Shown: in pieces, positions 17,525 to 26,225 of the stretch
Numbering within the stretch: position 1 is the first letter of the stretch
Layout: the number at the start of each line of letters is the position of its first letter
Assembly (NCBI GenBank): GCA_027592275.1
Contig: JAQCKF010000018.1
Location: forward strand, 1-64,000
Reading direction: 5' to 3'
From: Pseudomonadota bacterium
GTDB taxonomy: Bacteria > Pseudomonadota > Gammaproteobacteria > Pseudomonadales > Pseudohongiellaceae
Length of the DNA: 64,000 nucleotides
Position numbers and translations under genes: made by a program
Notes under the pieces: model-generated
Told to the model about the DNA's origin: nothing
The model's input: only the letters and a program-made list of their open reading frames with translations
Database searches by the model: none

Positions 17525-18745
17525 ATGAGCTCCTCCGCCCGCATACTCCTTGGACTCGCGTTTGGTCTATTGGGTGGTATTGGTTTTTCAATTCTCGATG
17601 CTAGCTCGGCATCAAAATTACCATCGATGATAGAGCCCATAGGAACGCTGTGGATAAATGCCATACGCATGACTGTGATACCGCTGTTAATGGCACTTAT
17701 GATTACCGCCATCGCCGGACAAGGAAATACTGGCATAGTCGCACAGCTCGGCGGCAAGACCATGGCCTTGTTCATATCCATGATAGTTGCTTCCAGCCTA
17801 TTCGCCTTCCTAGTCGCCCCGCCGCTAATAGCAATGCTGAGTATCGACCCCGAAGCAAGTCGTAGTCTGCTAGATAGCACGACAACCGAAAGTGTCGGCA
17901 GCAGTGAATTGCCTCCCTTTCGCGACTGGTTAGTTGCACTCATACCGATCAATCCCATTCGGGCAGCTGCCAACAATGCGGTGCTGCCACTGATGATCTT
18001 TACCGGTTTATTTTCTATGGCATTGCTGCAGATTGGAAACGAGCATCGAGAACATGTCGTGGGCTTCTTCTCCGCCATCAAAGAAACGATGTTCGTGTTA
18101 ATCGCCTGGATCATGACGCTCGCACCCATAGGTATTTTCGCACTGGTGTTTCCACTGGCTGCGACACTGGGCGTTTCTGCAATTAGCGTGCTGGGCTCAT
18201 TCATTGTCATAGTGTGCGCATTAATCACAATCTTCACCCTGGCGCTGTATCCACTCGCCAGCTATGTAGGCGGAATTAAGATACGTGACTTTGCTCGCGC
18301 GTTAGCGCCGGCGCAGATTATCGGTTTCAGCACGCGCTCTTCGCTTGCCGCCCTTCCTGCTTGCTTCACGGCGACCGAAACCTTAGGCATCTCCAGCAAG
18401 GTGTCAGGCGTAGTCTTGCCAATCTCGGTAACACTTTTTAAATTCGCTTCACCGATCGGCAGAACCGCCGGCACTTATTTTGTCGCAAGCCTGTATGGAA
18501 TTGACCTGACAATCTATGAGCTATTTATTATCGCTGCGGCCATAGGTCTTTTCAGCTTCTACTCCCCGGCAATTCCCAGCGGCGGATTGCTCATTATGGC
18601 GCCGGTCTACATCTCTCTCGGATTGCCAGTGCAGGGAATTGGCATCCTCATCGCCATCGACTTAATTGTGGATATGTTTATTACAGCATCGAATGTCAGC
18701 GCTAACGTGACTGTAGCGGCGATACTTTCCAAAAAGGCTGCTTGA
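17525..18745 (+). CDS. Dicarboxylate/amino acid:cation symporter (DAACS family)
   Basis: From ATG 17525 the protein has about 406 residues and eight or more membrane segments. An earlier ATG at 17480 would add a polar, unlikely extension. Family landmarks include LWINAIRMTVIPLLMALMIT and the RSSLAALPACF segment, a Ser-rich re-entrant loop like the SSAATLP of GltP/DctA. SGVVLPISVTLFKFASPIGR follows, then VDMFITASNVSAN with the conserved N-V-x-x-N-like end. It should import dicarboxylates or acidic amino acids with Na+ or H+. The RSSLAALP variant deviates from canonical glutamate carriers, so the substrate is uncertain. Confidence 0.85.
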   Translation: MSSSARILLGLAFGLLGGIGFSILDASSASKLPSMIEPIGTLWINAIRMTVIPLLMALMITAIAGQGNTGIVAQLGGKTMALFISMIVASSLFAFLVAPPLIAMLSIDPEASRSLLDSTTTESVGSSELPPFRDWLVALIPINPIRAAANNAVLPLMIFTGLFSMALLQIGNEHREHVVGFFSAIKETMFVLIAWIMTLAPIGIFALVFPLAATLGVSAISVLGSFIVIVCALITIFTLALYPLASYVGGIKIRDFARALAPAQIIGFSTRSSLAALPACFTATETLGISSKVSGVVLPISVTLFKFASPIGRTAGTYFVASLYGIDLTIYELFIIAAAIGLFSFYSPAIPSGGLLIMAPVYISLGLPVQGIGILIAIDLIVDMFITASNVSANVTVAAILSKKAA

Positions 18746-19028
18746 TTCGACATGGCAGCCGCCTCCGGCGGTCCTTCGATCATCAAGGACAAATCTTGCG
18801 AAGGAGTGCTCAAAGTGAAAGTCAAAAAGCTACAACACTCTTGCTCGAGAACTATGAACTCTTCCACCAAGGAGCGAAGCCCCTCGGCCGAGTTGAATTC
18901 AAGACGCAAACCGTCAGCTATTGAGTTTAAGCGGCAACTTGGGAAACAACAGTGGCTCGCACCAAAGAGCGGCGAGCTCGCAGTTCTTCGGGTGTAAGTA
19001 TGCAGAAAAGCGCAGTTGAATCAGGCAT
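18746..19028 (-). pseudogene. Small double-Cys protein gene with a frameshift, MerR-linked family
   Basis: Starting at ATG 19028 (AAAGGAG seven or more bases upstream), one frame gives STALFCILTPEELRARRSLV and 11 more codons, then stops. The next frame gives IADGLRLEFNSAEGLRSLVE, then FIVLEQECCSFLTFTLSTPS and MIEGPPEAAAM. Together they match a small uncharacterised family with an N-terminal LTPxELRxRR motif and an ExxCCxFLxF motif, often found beside heavy-metal MerR genes. The frame break is near 18935. Beyond 18746 the second frame runs on, antisense to the transporter, to 18607. Decay or a sequence error would both explain it. Confidence 0.55.
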
Positions 19029-19058
19029 AACATAATTACTCCTTTGTCGAAGCTCCAT

Positions 19059-19089
19059 ACACTACGACTTAAACCATGGTTTAAGTAAA
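19059..19089 (-). promoter_or_regulatory. MerR-type promoter/operator with 20-bp palindrome
   Basis: A perfect 20-bp palindrome, ACTTAAACCATGGTTTAAGT (19067-19086), lies in a minus-strand promoter. -35 is TTTACT (19084-19089), -10 is TAGTGT (19059-19064), and the spacer is 19 bp. The overlong spacer filled by a palindrome is the hallmark of MerR-family activated promoters. It drives the small double-Cys gene that starts 31 bp downstream. No merR gene is nearby. Confidence 0.55.
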
Positions 19090-19273
19090 GAAATCATAGG
19101 GGATTTCAAGAATAACTAATAAGAGGCACGTTTAGAGGAAGGCAAACCTTTCGGTTAGTAATGAAGGGGCTGGTCTGCAAAAGAGGAAATGAAGGGACAC
19201 AATTGAATGGTCAGGGGTAACGAAGCAGAAACCCTAGATGAATTCTAGCCTAATCCCTCAGACCCACTATTGT

Positions 19274-20199
19274 TCATTTATTCGCTGATTTCCTTAGCGC
19301 CGCAGGTGTGCATTCGTAGCGTCTTTGAAAGGCCCTAGTAAGCGTGCGGGATGAAGCGAAGCCCAAGGAATCCGCTATCTTCTCTAGCGGAGCGATCGTG
19401 TATTTCACTAAATTATAGGCTTTCATGATGCGCCAATCGCTAATATAACTCATGGGAGCCACACCAACGACCTCTTGAAACCGACGAACTAAGGTAGCTT
19501 TGGACATACCTGATCTTTCGCCTAAGAGATTCAACGTCCAATCAAACTCAGGTTCTTTATGAATCAGAGAGAGCGCCTTATAAACCCGCTTATCACTAAG
19601 CGCCGCTAAAAAACCCGTCGCATCTTCACCACTGCTTATATAGTGATTATGAATAAAACTTCTGTAAGACGGTCTACTACTCCCCCATTTCTGTTCTCCT
19701 CTTGATCCATCTGAGTTTCAATCAAATTAATCACTGACCAAATCGGTCCGGATAGTTCGAGAGCTGGGAAATGCATCACAGCCGGTAAAGCATCAAATAT
19801 CGGATGTGACATCCCCTGGTCGAATTGAATTACTCCGCATATTAGGCGATTGGTAATTACCCCCTCTTGAAACAGCGGTGTATTTAACGCACAGGCATCG
19901 GCCGCCCTGGAACTTGGGACCAATTTTCGACCTAGCTGATCGGATATCCAATGTGAATTTCCTTTGGGCAGCATAATGACGTCCTGTGCCTTGACCTTCA
20001 CTGCATCATCCGTATCTGAACCCACATAGCACTCACCTGATAAAGCGATGTGAAATCGAGAGCAAGAGTTCTTTTCCAAAGACATGCCCCAAGGAGCCGC
20101 AAGATCTGAGCGGAAGAAAATTGATCCACGAAAATGCAGGGTCTCGAGCACATCTCGCAGTACGTCGAAGGCTTTTTGCTGACTGAGTCTTTCAGGCAC
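19274..20199 (-). pseudogene. AraC-family transcription regulator split by a frameshift
   Basis: The N-terminal part (start 20199) is an AraC-type cupin domain: SGECYVGSDTDDAVKVKAQD, then VIMLPKGNSHWIS. It runs into a stop at about 19636. Continuing in another frame gives HNHYISSGEDATGFLAALSD, the KRVYKALSLIHKEP helix, and a full two-HTH domain (SKATLVRRFQEVVGVAPMSY and ADSLGFASSRTLTRAFQRRY). One missing T in a run of T near 19660 restores the frame, giving about 308 residues. It is divergent from the cytochrome P460 genes, suggesting it once controlled them. It may still be active if the shift is a sequence error. Confidence 0.8.
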
Positions 20200-20297
20200 T
20201 TTATTGATTCTCCTGGAAACCTTGTTTTTGAACTAGGTCTTCTATTATGCGGTTTCTAAAAAATTGTCTCTCACATAAGGCCAACAGGAACTACCCC

Positions 20298-20921
20298 ATG
20301 CAAAAGTCTCTGATTAATATACCCATGATTAAAAAAGTTCTGCCAGCTCTATTTTTGATGGCCGCAGCGTCAACAGCCAGCGCTGCTGAATATTTCACTA
20401 TTGAAGACGGAGAATTACAGCGACCCACGGGTTATCGAGAATGGATATACGTTGGAACACCGGTTACACCGAATGAATTAAATAATGGAAAAGCCGCTTT
20501 CCCGGAGTTTCACAATGTTTACATCGACCCGGAAAGCTGGAGCCACTGGAAGGTAACCGGCGAGTTTCGCGAGGGAACAATTCTTATAAAAGAACTCGTA
20601 GCAGTAGGTTCTAAAGCCGCAGTGAGTGGCAACGGTTATTTTCAAGGCGATTTTGTCGGATTGGAAGCGACCATTAAGAGCGCAGCGCACTTTCCAAATG
20701 AACCTGGCAACTGGGCATACTACAGTTTTTCTACACCAGAGGGTGAAACCGTAACCACTACGGCAACAGCGATGCCTACTGCGTCTTGTAATAGTTGTCA
20801 TGATGCTTCAGCGGCGGATGACTTTGTATTTACACAATACTATCCCGTATTAACCGCTGGCAAAGGAACTGGTCCTGCTGCAACTGGCGGCGTGCTCTCT
20901 TCATTAATTATGGGAAGGTAA
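20298..20921 (+). CDS. Cytochrome P460-family protein
   Basis: From ATG 20298 (AGGA eight bases upstream) it has 207 residues, with a signal peptide ending STASAAE. An in-frame ATG at 20247 gives a poor N-terminus. The family pattern is clear: GYREWIYVGTPVTPNE, then FHNVYIDPESW, F-x-EGTILIKEL, and a C-terminal CNSCH heme motif (164-168). Cytochromes P460 oxidise hydroxylamine or NO in ammonia oxidisers, and related cytochrome c'-beta proteins bind NO. The IKEL motif retains a Lys (about 98) where P460 forms its Lys-heme crosslink. It is one base from the second paralogue. Confidence 0.85.
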   Translation: MQKSLINIPMIKKVLPALFLMAAASTASAAEYFTIEDGELQRPTGYREWIYVGTPVTPNELNNGKAAFPEFHNVYIDPESWSHWKVTGEFREGTILIKELVAVGSKAAVSGNGYFQGDFVGLEATIKSAAHFPNEPGNWAYYSFSTPEGETVTTTATAMPTASCNSCHDASAADDFVFTQYYPVLTAGKGTGPAATGGVLSSLIMGR

Positions 20922-20922
20922 T

Positions 20923-21489
20923 ATGAAAAAAGTCAACATCCTCGCCCTACTGGGTACCACACTAGTTATAGCGACTGGGGTCAATATGATTTCAGTCGCT
21001 GCGCAGGGAAGCTTTTCTTCTCATGTGAATAGTAATGGAGATATAAGCTTCCCCGAAGGTTTTCGAGATTCAATGGTTCACCTCGGTTCCTGGTTTGTTC
21101 CAGAAGGTGGCGCGAGTGGATTTCATGATGTGTATACACAACTTGCATCTGTAGAAGCGTATCGAGAAACGGGGTTATTTCCAGATGGGGCCACGCTGGT
21201 AAAAGAACTTCGCGTTTCATCGACCGATGACTACACCACCGGTGCGGGCGTAAGTTACGCCACGGAAGATATTAAGCAGTGGTTTGTCATGATCAAAGAC
21301 AGCCGAGGACGCTTCAGTAGTAATCCAGTATGGGGAGATGGTTGGGGCTGGGCACTGTTCACAGCTGACGATACAACTCAAAATGCGGCGACGAATTATG
21401 AAAATGATTGCTTAGCCTGCCATGTGCCAGCACGCGACAATGACTGGATTTACACTGAGGCATATCCGACTCTCTCTAGGGGGAACTAG
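20923..21489 (+). CDS. Cytochrome P460-family protein, second copy
   Basis: 188 residues with a signal peptide (about 1-27, ending VAAQG). It repeats the pattern of the upstream gene: FPEGFRDSMVHLGSWFVPEG, FHDVYTQLASVEAY, F-PDGATLVKEL and a C-terminal CLACH heme motif. The IKEL/VKEL Lys is kept. It starts one base after the stop of its paralogue, so they are an operon, probably from tandem duplication followed by strong divergence. Predicted periplasmic. Activity on hydroxylamine, NO or another nitrogen compound is inference from the family. Confidence 0.85.
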   Translation: MKKVNILALLGTTLVIATGVNMISVAAQGSFSSHVNSNGDISFPEGFRDSMVHLGSWFVPEGGASGFHDVYTQLASVEAYRETGLFPDGATLVKELRVSSTDDYTTGAGVSYATEDIKQWFVMIKDSRGRFSSNPVWGDGWGWALFTADDTTQNAATNYENDCLACHVPARDNDWIYTEAYPTLSRGN

Positions 21490-21649
21490 TTAGAAAGGCA
21501 TTCCCTTGTCGGACACTTAGGTGGGCAAACCATCAAATGTCCGACATTAAAAGGGACAGAGCTAGAAACCAAAGTAATCCACTGCCCTAATTGCCAGTTA
21601 CCCCTCTATGACAGTGCCGATCCGTTCAGCCTGCGCACTGCTATCGAAT

Positions 21650-21673
21650 CCAATACCGCTAGGGTAGTATTGG
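21650..21673 (+). promoter_or_regulatory. Hairpin abutting the xseA start codon
   Basis: CCAATAC/GTATTGG form a 7-bp stem with a 10-base loop ending three bases before the xseA ATG, where a ribosome-binding site would be expected. No Shine-Dalgarno sequence is visible there. The stem could limit xseA translation. Confidence 0.35.
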
Positions 21674-21676
21674 CTT

Positions 21677-23062
21677 ATGCCTTACTCACAACGCGACAAA
21701 AATCCCTACGACAAAAACCACGCTGAAAATATACTCTCTGTGAGCGGCCTGAATAGTATGGCGCGCTCGCTGCTGGAAAGTAATTTCCCCGCTGTCATCG
21801 TAGAGGGTGAAATCTCAAATCTCTCCGTGCCATCCTCTGGGCATTGGTATCTAACACTTAAAGACAAGTCCTCACAGATTCGTTGCGCGATGTTTGTAAA
21901 TCGCAATCGCATGGTTCGATTCAAGCCGGAGAACGGCAAACAGATCATCGTGCGTGGCCGCCTTAGCATCTATGAAGGCCGCGGCGACTATCAGCTCATC
22001 CTCGATGGCATGGAGGAAGCTGGCGATGGCGCTTTGCAGCGCACCTTCGAGCAACTGAAGCGCAAGCTGCACGACGAAGGTCTTTTCGCTGACGAGAACA
22101 AGCAGGAGATGCATAGTCGCTATCAACACATTGGCGTAATCACCTCCGCAACAGGCGCAGCGGTGCAAGACATACTTAGTGTTTTCGCAAGACGATTCCC
22201 GGCAACTAGGATCACCCTACTGCCTGTTATCGTTCAAGGTGCGGGTGCCGCCGATGAAATCGTGCGCGCCATCGAACGGGCCAACAATCTCGCTGAAAAA
22301 TTAGGACTACAGGCATTGATCGTCGGTCGTGGCGGCGGCTCCTTAGAAGACTTACAGGCGTTCAACGAGGAGCGCGTGGCTAGAGCGATTTTCGCAAGTG
22401 AGCTGCCAATCTGCAGCGCCGTCGGTCACGAAGTAGATTTCACCATTGCAGACTTTGTAGCGGACCTAAGAGCCCCCACGCCTTCCGCCGCTGCCGAATT
22501 ACTAAGCCCCAATCAAGAGGATTATTTCGAGCTGCTGTTTTCCACTAGCGCGCAATTCAAAAATGCTGTCAGCTTAGCGATCAAACAGGGCCGGCAACAG
22601 TTAACTTGGATAGCGAAGCAGCTAAAGCATCCCGATCGTCGCTTGCAGGAACAAGCGCAGAATCTGGACCGACTGGATATCCGCCTACGCAGAGCGATGA
22701 GCAGCAATATCGCATCGCAAAGAACTGAACTCACGCAGATCCAACGCACTCTTTCGGCCAATTCACCGAAGCAGTTACTTGAACGTAATCAGATACGCCT
22801 TGCTGCGGGTCGCGGCAGGCTGGATCAGTCGCTGCGTTCAGTATTAGCCTCGCGCCGATCTAGCCTACAAACACTGAGCCGCAGTTTGAATTCTGTAAGC
22901 CCACTGAGCACCCTCGCCAGGGGGTATAGCATTACTTTAGACAGTTCCGCCAATGTAATTCGATCCGCTGAAGATGTAAAAGTTGGAGCAACTATCACTT
23001 CAAGACTCGGCGAAGGGGAGATAGTTTCTACGATTAGTGCGATAGCGAAAAAAGGACCCTGA
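21677..23062 (+). CDS. xseA: Exodeoxyribonuclease VII large subunit
   Basis: 461 residues, the usual length. With XseB it degrades single-stranded DNA in both directions in the cytosol. The N-terminal OB-fold (about 20-120) has VIVEGEISNLSVPSSGHWYL and TLKDKSSQIRCAMF. The catalytic domain has GVITSATGAAVQDIL, VGRGGGSLEDLQAFNEE and SAVGHEVDFTIADFVADLRA, all canonical. A coiled-coil C-terminal arm ends in STLARGYSI. xseB is not adjacent. No Shine-Dalgarno sequence is visible; a 7-bp hairpin abuts the start. Confidence 0.97.
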   Translation: MPYSQRDKNPYDKNHAENILSVSGLNSMARSLLESNFPAVIVEGEISNLSVPSSGHWYLTLKDKSSQIRCAMFVNRNRMVRFKPENGKQIIVRGRLSIYEGRGDYQLILDGMEEAGDGALQRTFEQLKRKLHDEGLFADENKQEMHSRYQHIGVITSATGAAVQDILSVFARRFPATRITLLPVIVQGAGAADEIVRAIERANNLAEKLGLQALIVGRGGGSLEDLQAFNEERVARAIFASELPICSAVGHEVDFTIADFVADLRAPTPSAAAELLSPNQEDYFELLFSTSAQFKNAVSLAIKQGRQQLTWIAKQLKHPDRRLQEQAQNLDRLDIRLRRAMSSNIASQRTELTQIQRTLSANSPKQLLERNQIRLAAGRGRLDQSLRSVLASRRSSLQTLSRSLNSVSPLSTLARGYSITLDSSANVIRSAEDVKVGATITSRLGEGEIVSTISAIAKKGP

Positions 23063-23466
23063 AGAGTAAGGGGACACAACCGCGTCCCTCGAATTTGCAA
23101 TACCTGCTTTATGAACCCTACCCGCCCCGCTGTTTGCTTGGCTTTCATAGCTTCTAGCTATGCCAAGACTGGCTTTTCCAGCCTCCCAAGGTGCCGAAAT
23201 TGGTCCACTTTATGCACTTTAGGGCATTTAGTTCCGTTGTGTGCAGTGTAGGCTTTTTTTACAAACTTATTTAATTTCAAAGCCTTAGGAAAGAAACGGG
23301 ATCTCGTGGGGAAATTTAGGGGCTACATCGAAGTAATAGTGTGAAACAGCTAACACATTGGCCATGAATAAGTTTGCTTGGCACCGAAACTGCTTATGAT
23401 CAGGTATAGCTAATTTGAGCAGCTTGCTTAATTGCTTATCCATAAGTTTGTATATCGAGGTAGTAA
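23063..23466. other. 404-bp region, possible transposase-end relic
   Basis: No gene is supported. Just after xseA is AAGGGGACAC (23068-23077), a motif common at the ends of REP-associated or IS200-type transposase genes. Similar GGGACA motifs occur near 19194 and 21553. The minus strand here reads RGTRLCPL, the kind of peptide tail such remnants give. A 7-bp hairpin CATAGCT/AGCTATG lies at 23146-23162. The rest is featureless. Confidence 0.35.
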
Positions 23467-23802
23467 ATGCTGTTCTTTGAAAATATTTTCATGTTGATTT
23501 TTGGCCATGCACTTGCAGACTTTGTATTGCAACCCGAGGCCATGGGGTACGGAAAAAATCGAAATGATAAAATTCACAGTAAAGAACACAGCCTATTTCC
23601 AGTCTGGTACTACTGGTTAACGGCTCATGCGCTGGTTCATGGCGGCATCGTCTATATTATCACCGGCAATATCTGGCTTGGCGTGCTCGAGACCGTCGTG
23701 CACTGGATTACCGACTTCGCCAAAAATGAAGGTTGGATTGGCATGCATCAGGATCAAGGCATCCACATTGGTTGCAAGATTGGTTACGCCTTTCTACTCT
23801 AA
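23467..23802 (+). CDS. DUF3307-family membrane protein
   Basis: 111 residues with three or more hydrophobic segments. It has the DUF3307 pattern: an H-x-x-x-D-F-x-L-Q motif (FGHALADFVLQPEAMGYGKN), a His in WLTAHALVHGG, and VVHWITDFAKNEGW. A C-terminal IHIGCKIGYAFLL ends it. The conserved His/Asp within membrane segments are typical of the family, whose function is unknown. It stands alone, with 120 bp before the next gene. Confidence 0.75.
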   Translation: MLFFENIFMLIFGHALADFVLQPEAMGYGKNRNDKIHSKEHSLFPVWYYWLTAHALVHGGIVYIITGNIWLGVLETVVHWITDFAKNEGWIGMHQDQGIHIGCKIGYAFLL

Positions 23803-23925
23803 TTACTTGAATCCACGGCTGTGTCACCCTCCCCCCCACTAGTGTCTAATCTTGTTTAACTCACTTCGTCTAGACGTTATAGTAGGGGCGTGAACACCCC
23901 ATTCCAGACAAGGTAGCATTGATAG

Positions 23926-24630
23926 ATGAACAAAAGAGAAGAACAGAAAAAACGCAAAGAAGCGAAAGAACATGCCGCTATGGGCAGAGATCAAACCCGC
24001 AAACTAATGATGAAAGTTGCCATGTACGTAGTGGCCCCGGTTCTTGTACTTCTAACTCTCTACACGCTCCTAAGTCAGGGTCCAACCTACTCTACTGTCG
24101 AAATCGCCGACAACGATCACGTTAGAGGAACAGCCGCCACACCGGTAAGCATTGTTGTCTATGCAGACTTTCAGTGTCCGGCCTGTGCCACTGAAAACGA
24201 TACGATGACCCGCATCTGGCCCGATTTACGTAATAAGGCACACCTAGTCTTTAGGCATTTCCCCATTACTGCCGCACATCCCAATTCCTGGATGGCTTCT
24301 CTGTATGCTGAAGCCGCTGGAAACCAGGGACGATTCTGGGAAATGCATGACTACCTGTTCGCCACGCAAGCCATTTGGTCCGGCCTTTCTAACGTAGAAA
24401 GTGAGTTCGATAGCTATGCGCTGGAGTTAAACCTAGATTTGGATCGTCTGCATGCCGATGTCGACTCCGACCAAGTAGTGCAGAAGATTCGCAATGATCA
24501 ACGTGGCGGCAACTCGTCTGGCGTGCTTTCAACACCTGCCGTATTTGTGAATGGCAGGCTACTTAGGCAGCCCACGGCAGAACGAATCACTGAAGTCGTG
24601 AATGAAGAATTTGCGGAGTCTGCGGACTAA
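23926..24630 (+). CDS. Membrane-anchored DsbA-like thiol:disulfide oxidoreductase
   Basis: 234 residues. A basic cytosolic N-terminus (1-28) precedes one membrane helix (about 30-50). A periplasmic thioredoxin fold of the DSBA-like thioredoxin_4 type follows. The active site is CPAC (Cys84, Cys87) in YADFQCPAC. The cis-Pro loop is STPAVFVNGR. VFRHFPITAAHPNSW is typical of the DsbA/BdbD subgroup in which the enzyme is tethered to the membrane. It probably oxidises or isomerises exported protein disulfides; no DsbB-like partner is adjacent. Confidence 0.85.
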   Translation: MNKREEQKKRKEAKEHAAMGRDQTRKLMMKVAMYVVAPVLVLLTLYTLLSQGPTYSTVEIADNDHVRGTAATPVSIVVYADFQCPACATENDTMTRIWPDLRNKAHLVFRHFPITAAHPNSWMASLYAEAAGNQGRFWEMHDYLFATQAIWSGLSNVESEFDSYALELNLDLDRLHADVDSDQVVQKIRNDQRGGNSSGVLSTPAVFVNGRLLRQPTAERITEVVNEEFAESAD

Positions 24631-24654
24631 CGTCCGCGCGCTTCCCGCATTTTG

Positions 24655-25379
24655 TTACTGCTCATTTATGAGTAACGCAGAAAATTGCTGCAGCAAACTC
24701 GCAGATACTGGCGTAGCATCCACTCTAGCCAACAACTCCTCCACATTGAGACCTTCCCTGGCGATATCATTCCTGCTCTCGCAAATATAGGTACTCATTA
24801 CCTGTGCGCTAAATTCAGGATGGAACTGCACCCCCCAAGTCGATGAACCCAAGCGGAATGCATGGTGTGCATCAAAGCTATTCTTTGCGAGAAGCACCGC
24901 CTCATCCGGCAAGGATAAGACAGCCTGCTGATGTGAGCCTGCGCGCTGAATTGCCTCGGCATTTTGGCAAACAGCACATCACTCGCAGCCTCCAGAGTAA
25001 GTTCCACGTCGATGGCTCCAATCTCTCTACCGTTGGGATGAAATCCGACTACACCGCCAAAAGCCCACGCCAGTAATTGGTGCCCATAACAAACGCCCAA
25101 GATAGGTTTTTGCTGTTCGTGAAGAAGTCACAAATAGACGGCCGCAATTTCATTCCAGGGAGCAAGATCGGTGACATAGGCACACGAACCAGTAACGATT
25201 GCGGCGACGACATCATCTATCGCTGGCAAGGACTCACCTTTGTCGACAGCGCAGCAAGCAAAACGGTTTTAGTCCAAACCCGTTCCGCGGATAAACCAAT
25301 CCTCGAAGTCTTCATTCTCGTCCAGCAAACTAGGTAGTAGGGTATTTCCTATCTTGATTATCAGTATCTTGCCGCTCAT
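24655..25379 (-). pseudogene. Class I glutamine amidotransferase-like gene, broken
   Basis: Parts of one protein lie in different frames. The start (25379) reads MSGKILIIKIGNTLLPSLLD and stops at about 25270. Another frame reads DDVVAAIVTGSCAYVTDLAP, is cut by a TGA near 25130, then gives KPILGVCYGHQLLAWAFGG with the nucleophile Cys. A further shift near 24932 leads to SSTWGVQFHPEFSAQVM with the catalytic His-Glu. The parts fit a stand-alone GATase1 related to the GuaA amidotransferase domain and to YfeJ-like proteins. One nonsense codon and two frame breaks make real decay likely. Confidence 0.8.
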
Positions 25380-25557
25380 CGTCTGTGCCTAAACCCTTAC
25401 CTAGTCCTGCCTCAAACCTTCCGCGCAAAATGGCGATTTAATCTCCCGCTATCGTACGCACTGTAGATGAAGGTTATTGCAATTTATCAACGCTTGAAAC
25501 AAGATTCGAACACGAAAGCTTTTAACGAACACACAGATAATGAAAGAGGCTGCGCCT

Positions 25558-26058
25558 ATGCTTGGCAAGATCAACTCACTCTTCGAGGGTGTCGCACAAA
25601 ACTCCCAAGAATGGACATGGACCCTGTTCCGGGTGCTTAGCGCCGCCATGTTTATGACCCATGGCTACGGCAAACTGTTCGGTGAAAACCCACAACCCAC
25701 TATGGGCGGTGGTATGACATCGATCAATATCGCAGATCTTGTTTCCTGGCCGATGCCAATGGAGATTAATGCCCTGTTTATAGCCGGCGTTGTGGAATTC
25801 TTTGGTGGCCTGCTTATATTAATCGGCTTATGGACCCATCTCGCCGCTCTTCTCGCTACCTTCATCATGCTTATGGCCTATCTAACAGCCCACTACGCGT
25901 GGTTTCCGACGCTAAAAAACGGCGAACTGGCCGCCATGTACTTTACTGCCTTTCTAGTGGTTTTTGCCTTCGGCCCAGGACCCCATAGCGTAGATTCATG
26001 GCTCGCTATACGGCGGCAAGAGAAGAGAAAGGACAAAATGGACAAGAATAAGCTCTGA
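25558..26058 (+). CDS. DoxX-family membrane protein
   Basis: The start at 25558 is preferred because AAGAGG lies eight bases upstream; an in-frame ATG at 25540 has no ribosome-binding site. The 166 residues have four membrane segments in DoxX order: LFRVLSAAMFMTHGYGKLFG, INALFIAGVVEFFGGLLILI, a third with LAALLATFIMLMAY, and a fourth ending FGPGPHSVDSWLA. The GHGxxKL-like and VE(F)FGG motifs are family landmarks. Relatives affect redox stress or terminal oxidation, but no general function is proven. Confidence 0.85.
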   Translation: MLGKINSLFEGVAQNSQEWTWTLFRVLSAAMFMTHGYGKLFGENPQPTMGGGMTSINIADLVSWPMPMEINALFIAGVVEFFGGLLILIGLWTHLAALLATFIMLMAYLTAHYAWFPTLKNGELAAMYFTAFLVVFAFGPGPHSVDSWLAIRRQEKRKDKMDKNKL

Positions 26059-26225
26059 GTTTACGCCGAAGGCCATTTCTTCGACCTGCGGCCTTTGCTA
26101 TATTCATTCTTCAGACTCGAGAACCTGCCGGTGCATGAGGGCTCGAGAATCACAGATTTTAGACTATCGAAGCCCAGAAGCCTGATCATTTAAAAATGCC
26201 CTTCAGAACGGCAAGGAAAATAACA

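Noticed and set aside
18752-18997. 81-codon plus-strand frame downstream of the DAACS gene
   Set aside because: It is antisense to the double-Cys family frame, which has clear motifs on the minus strand.
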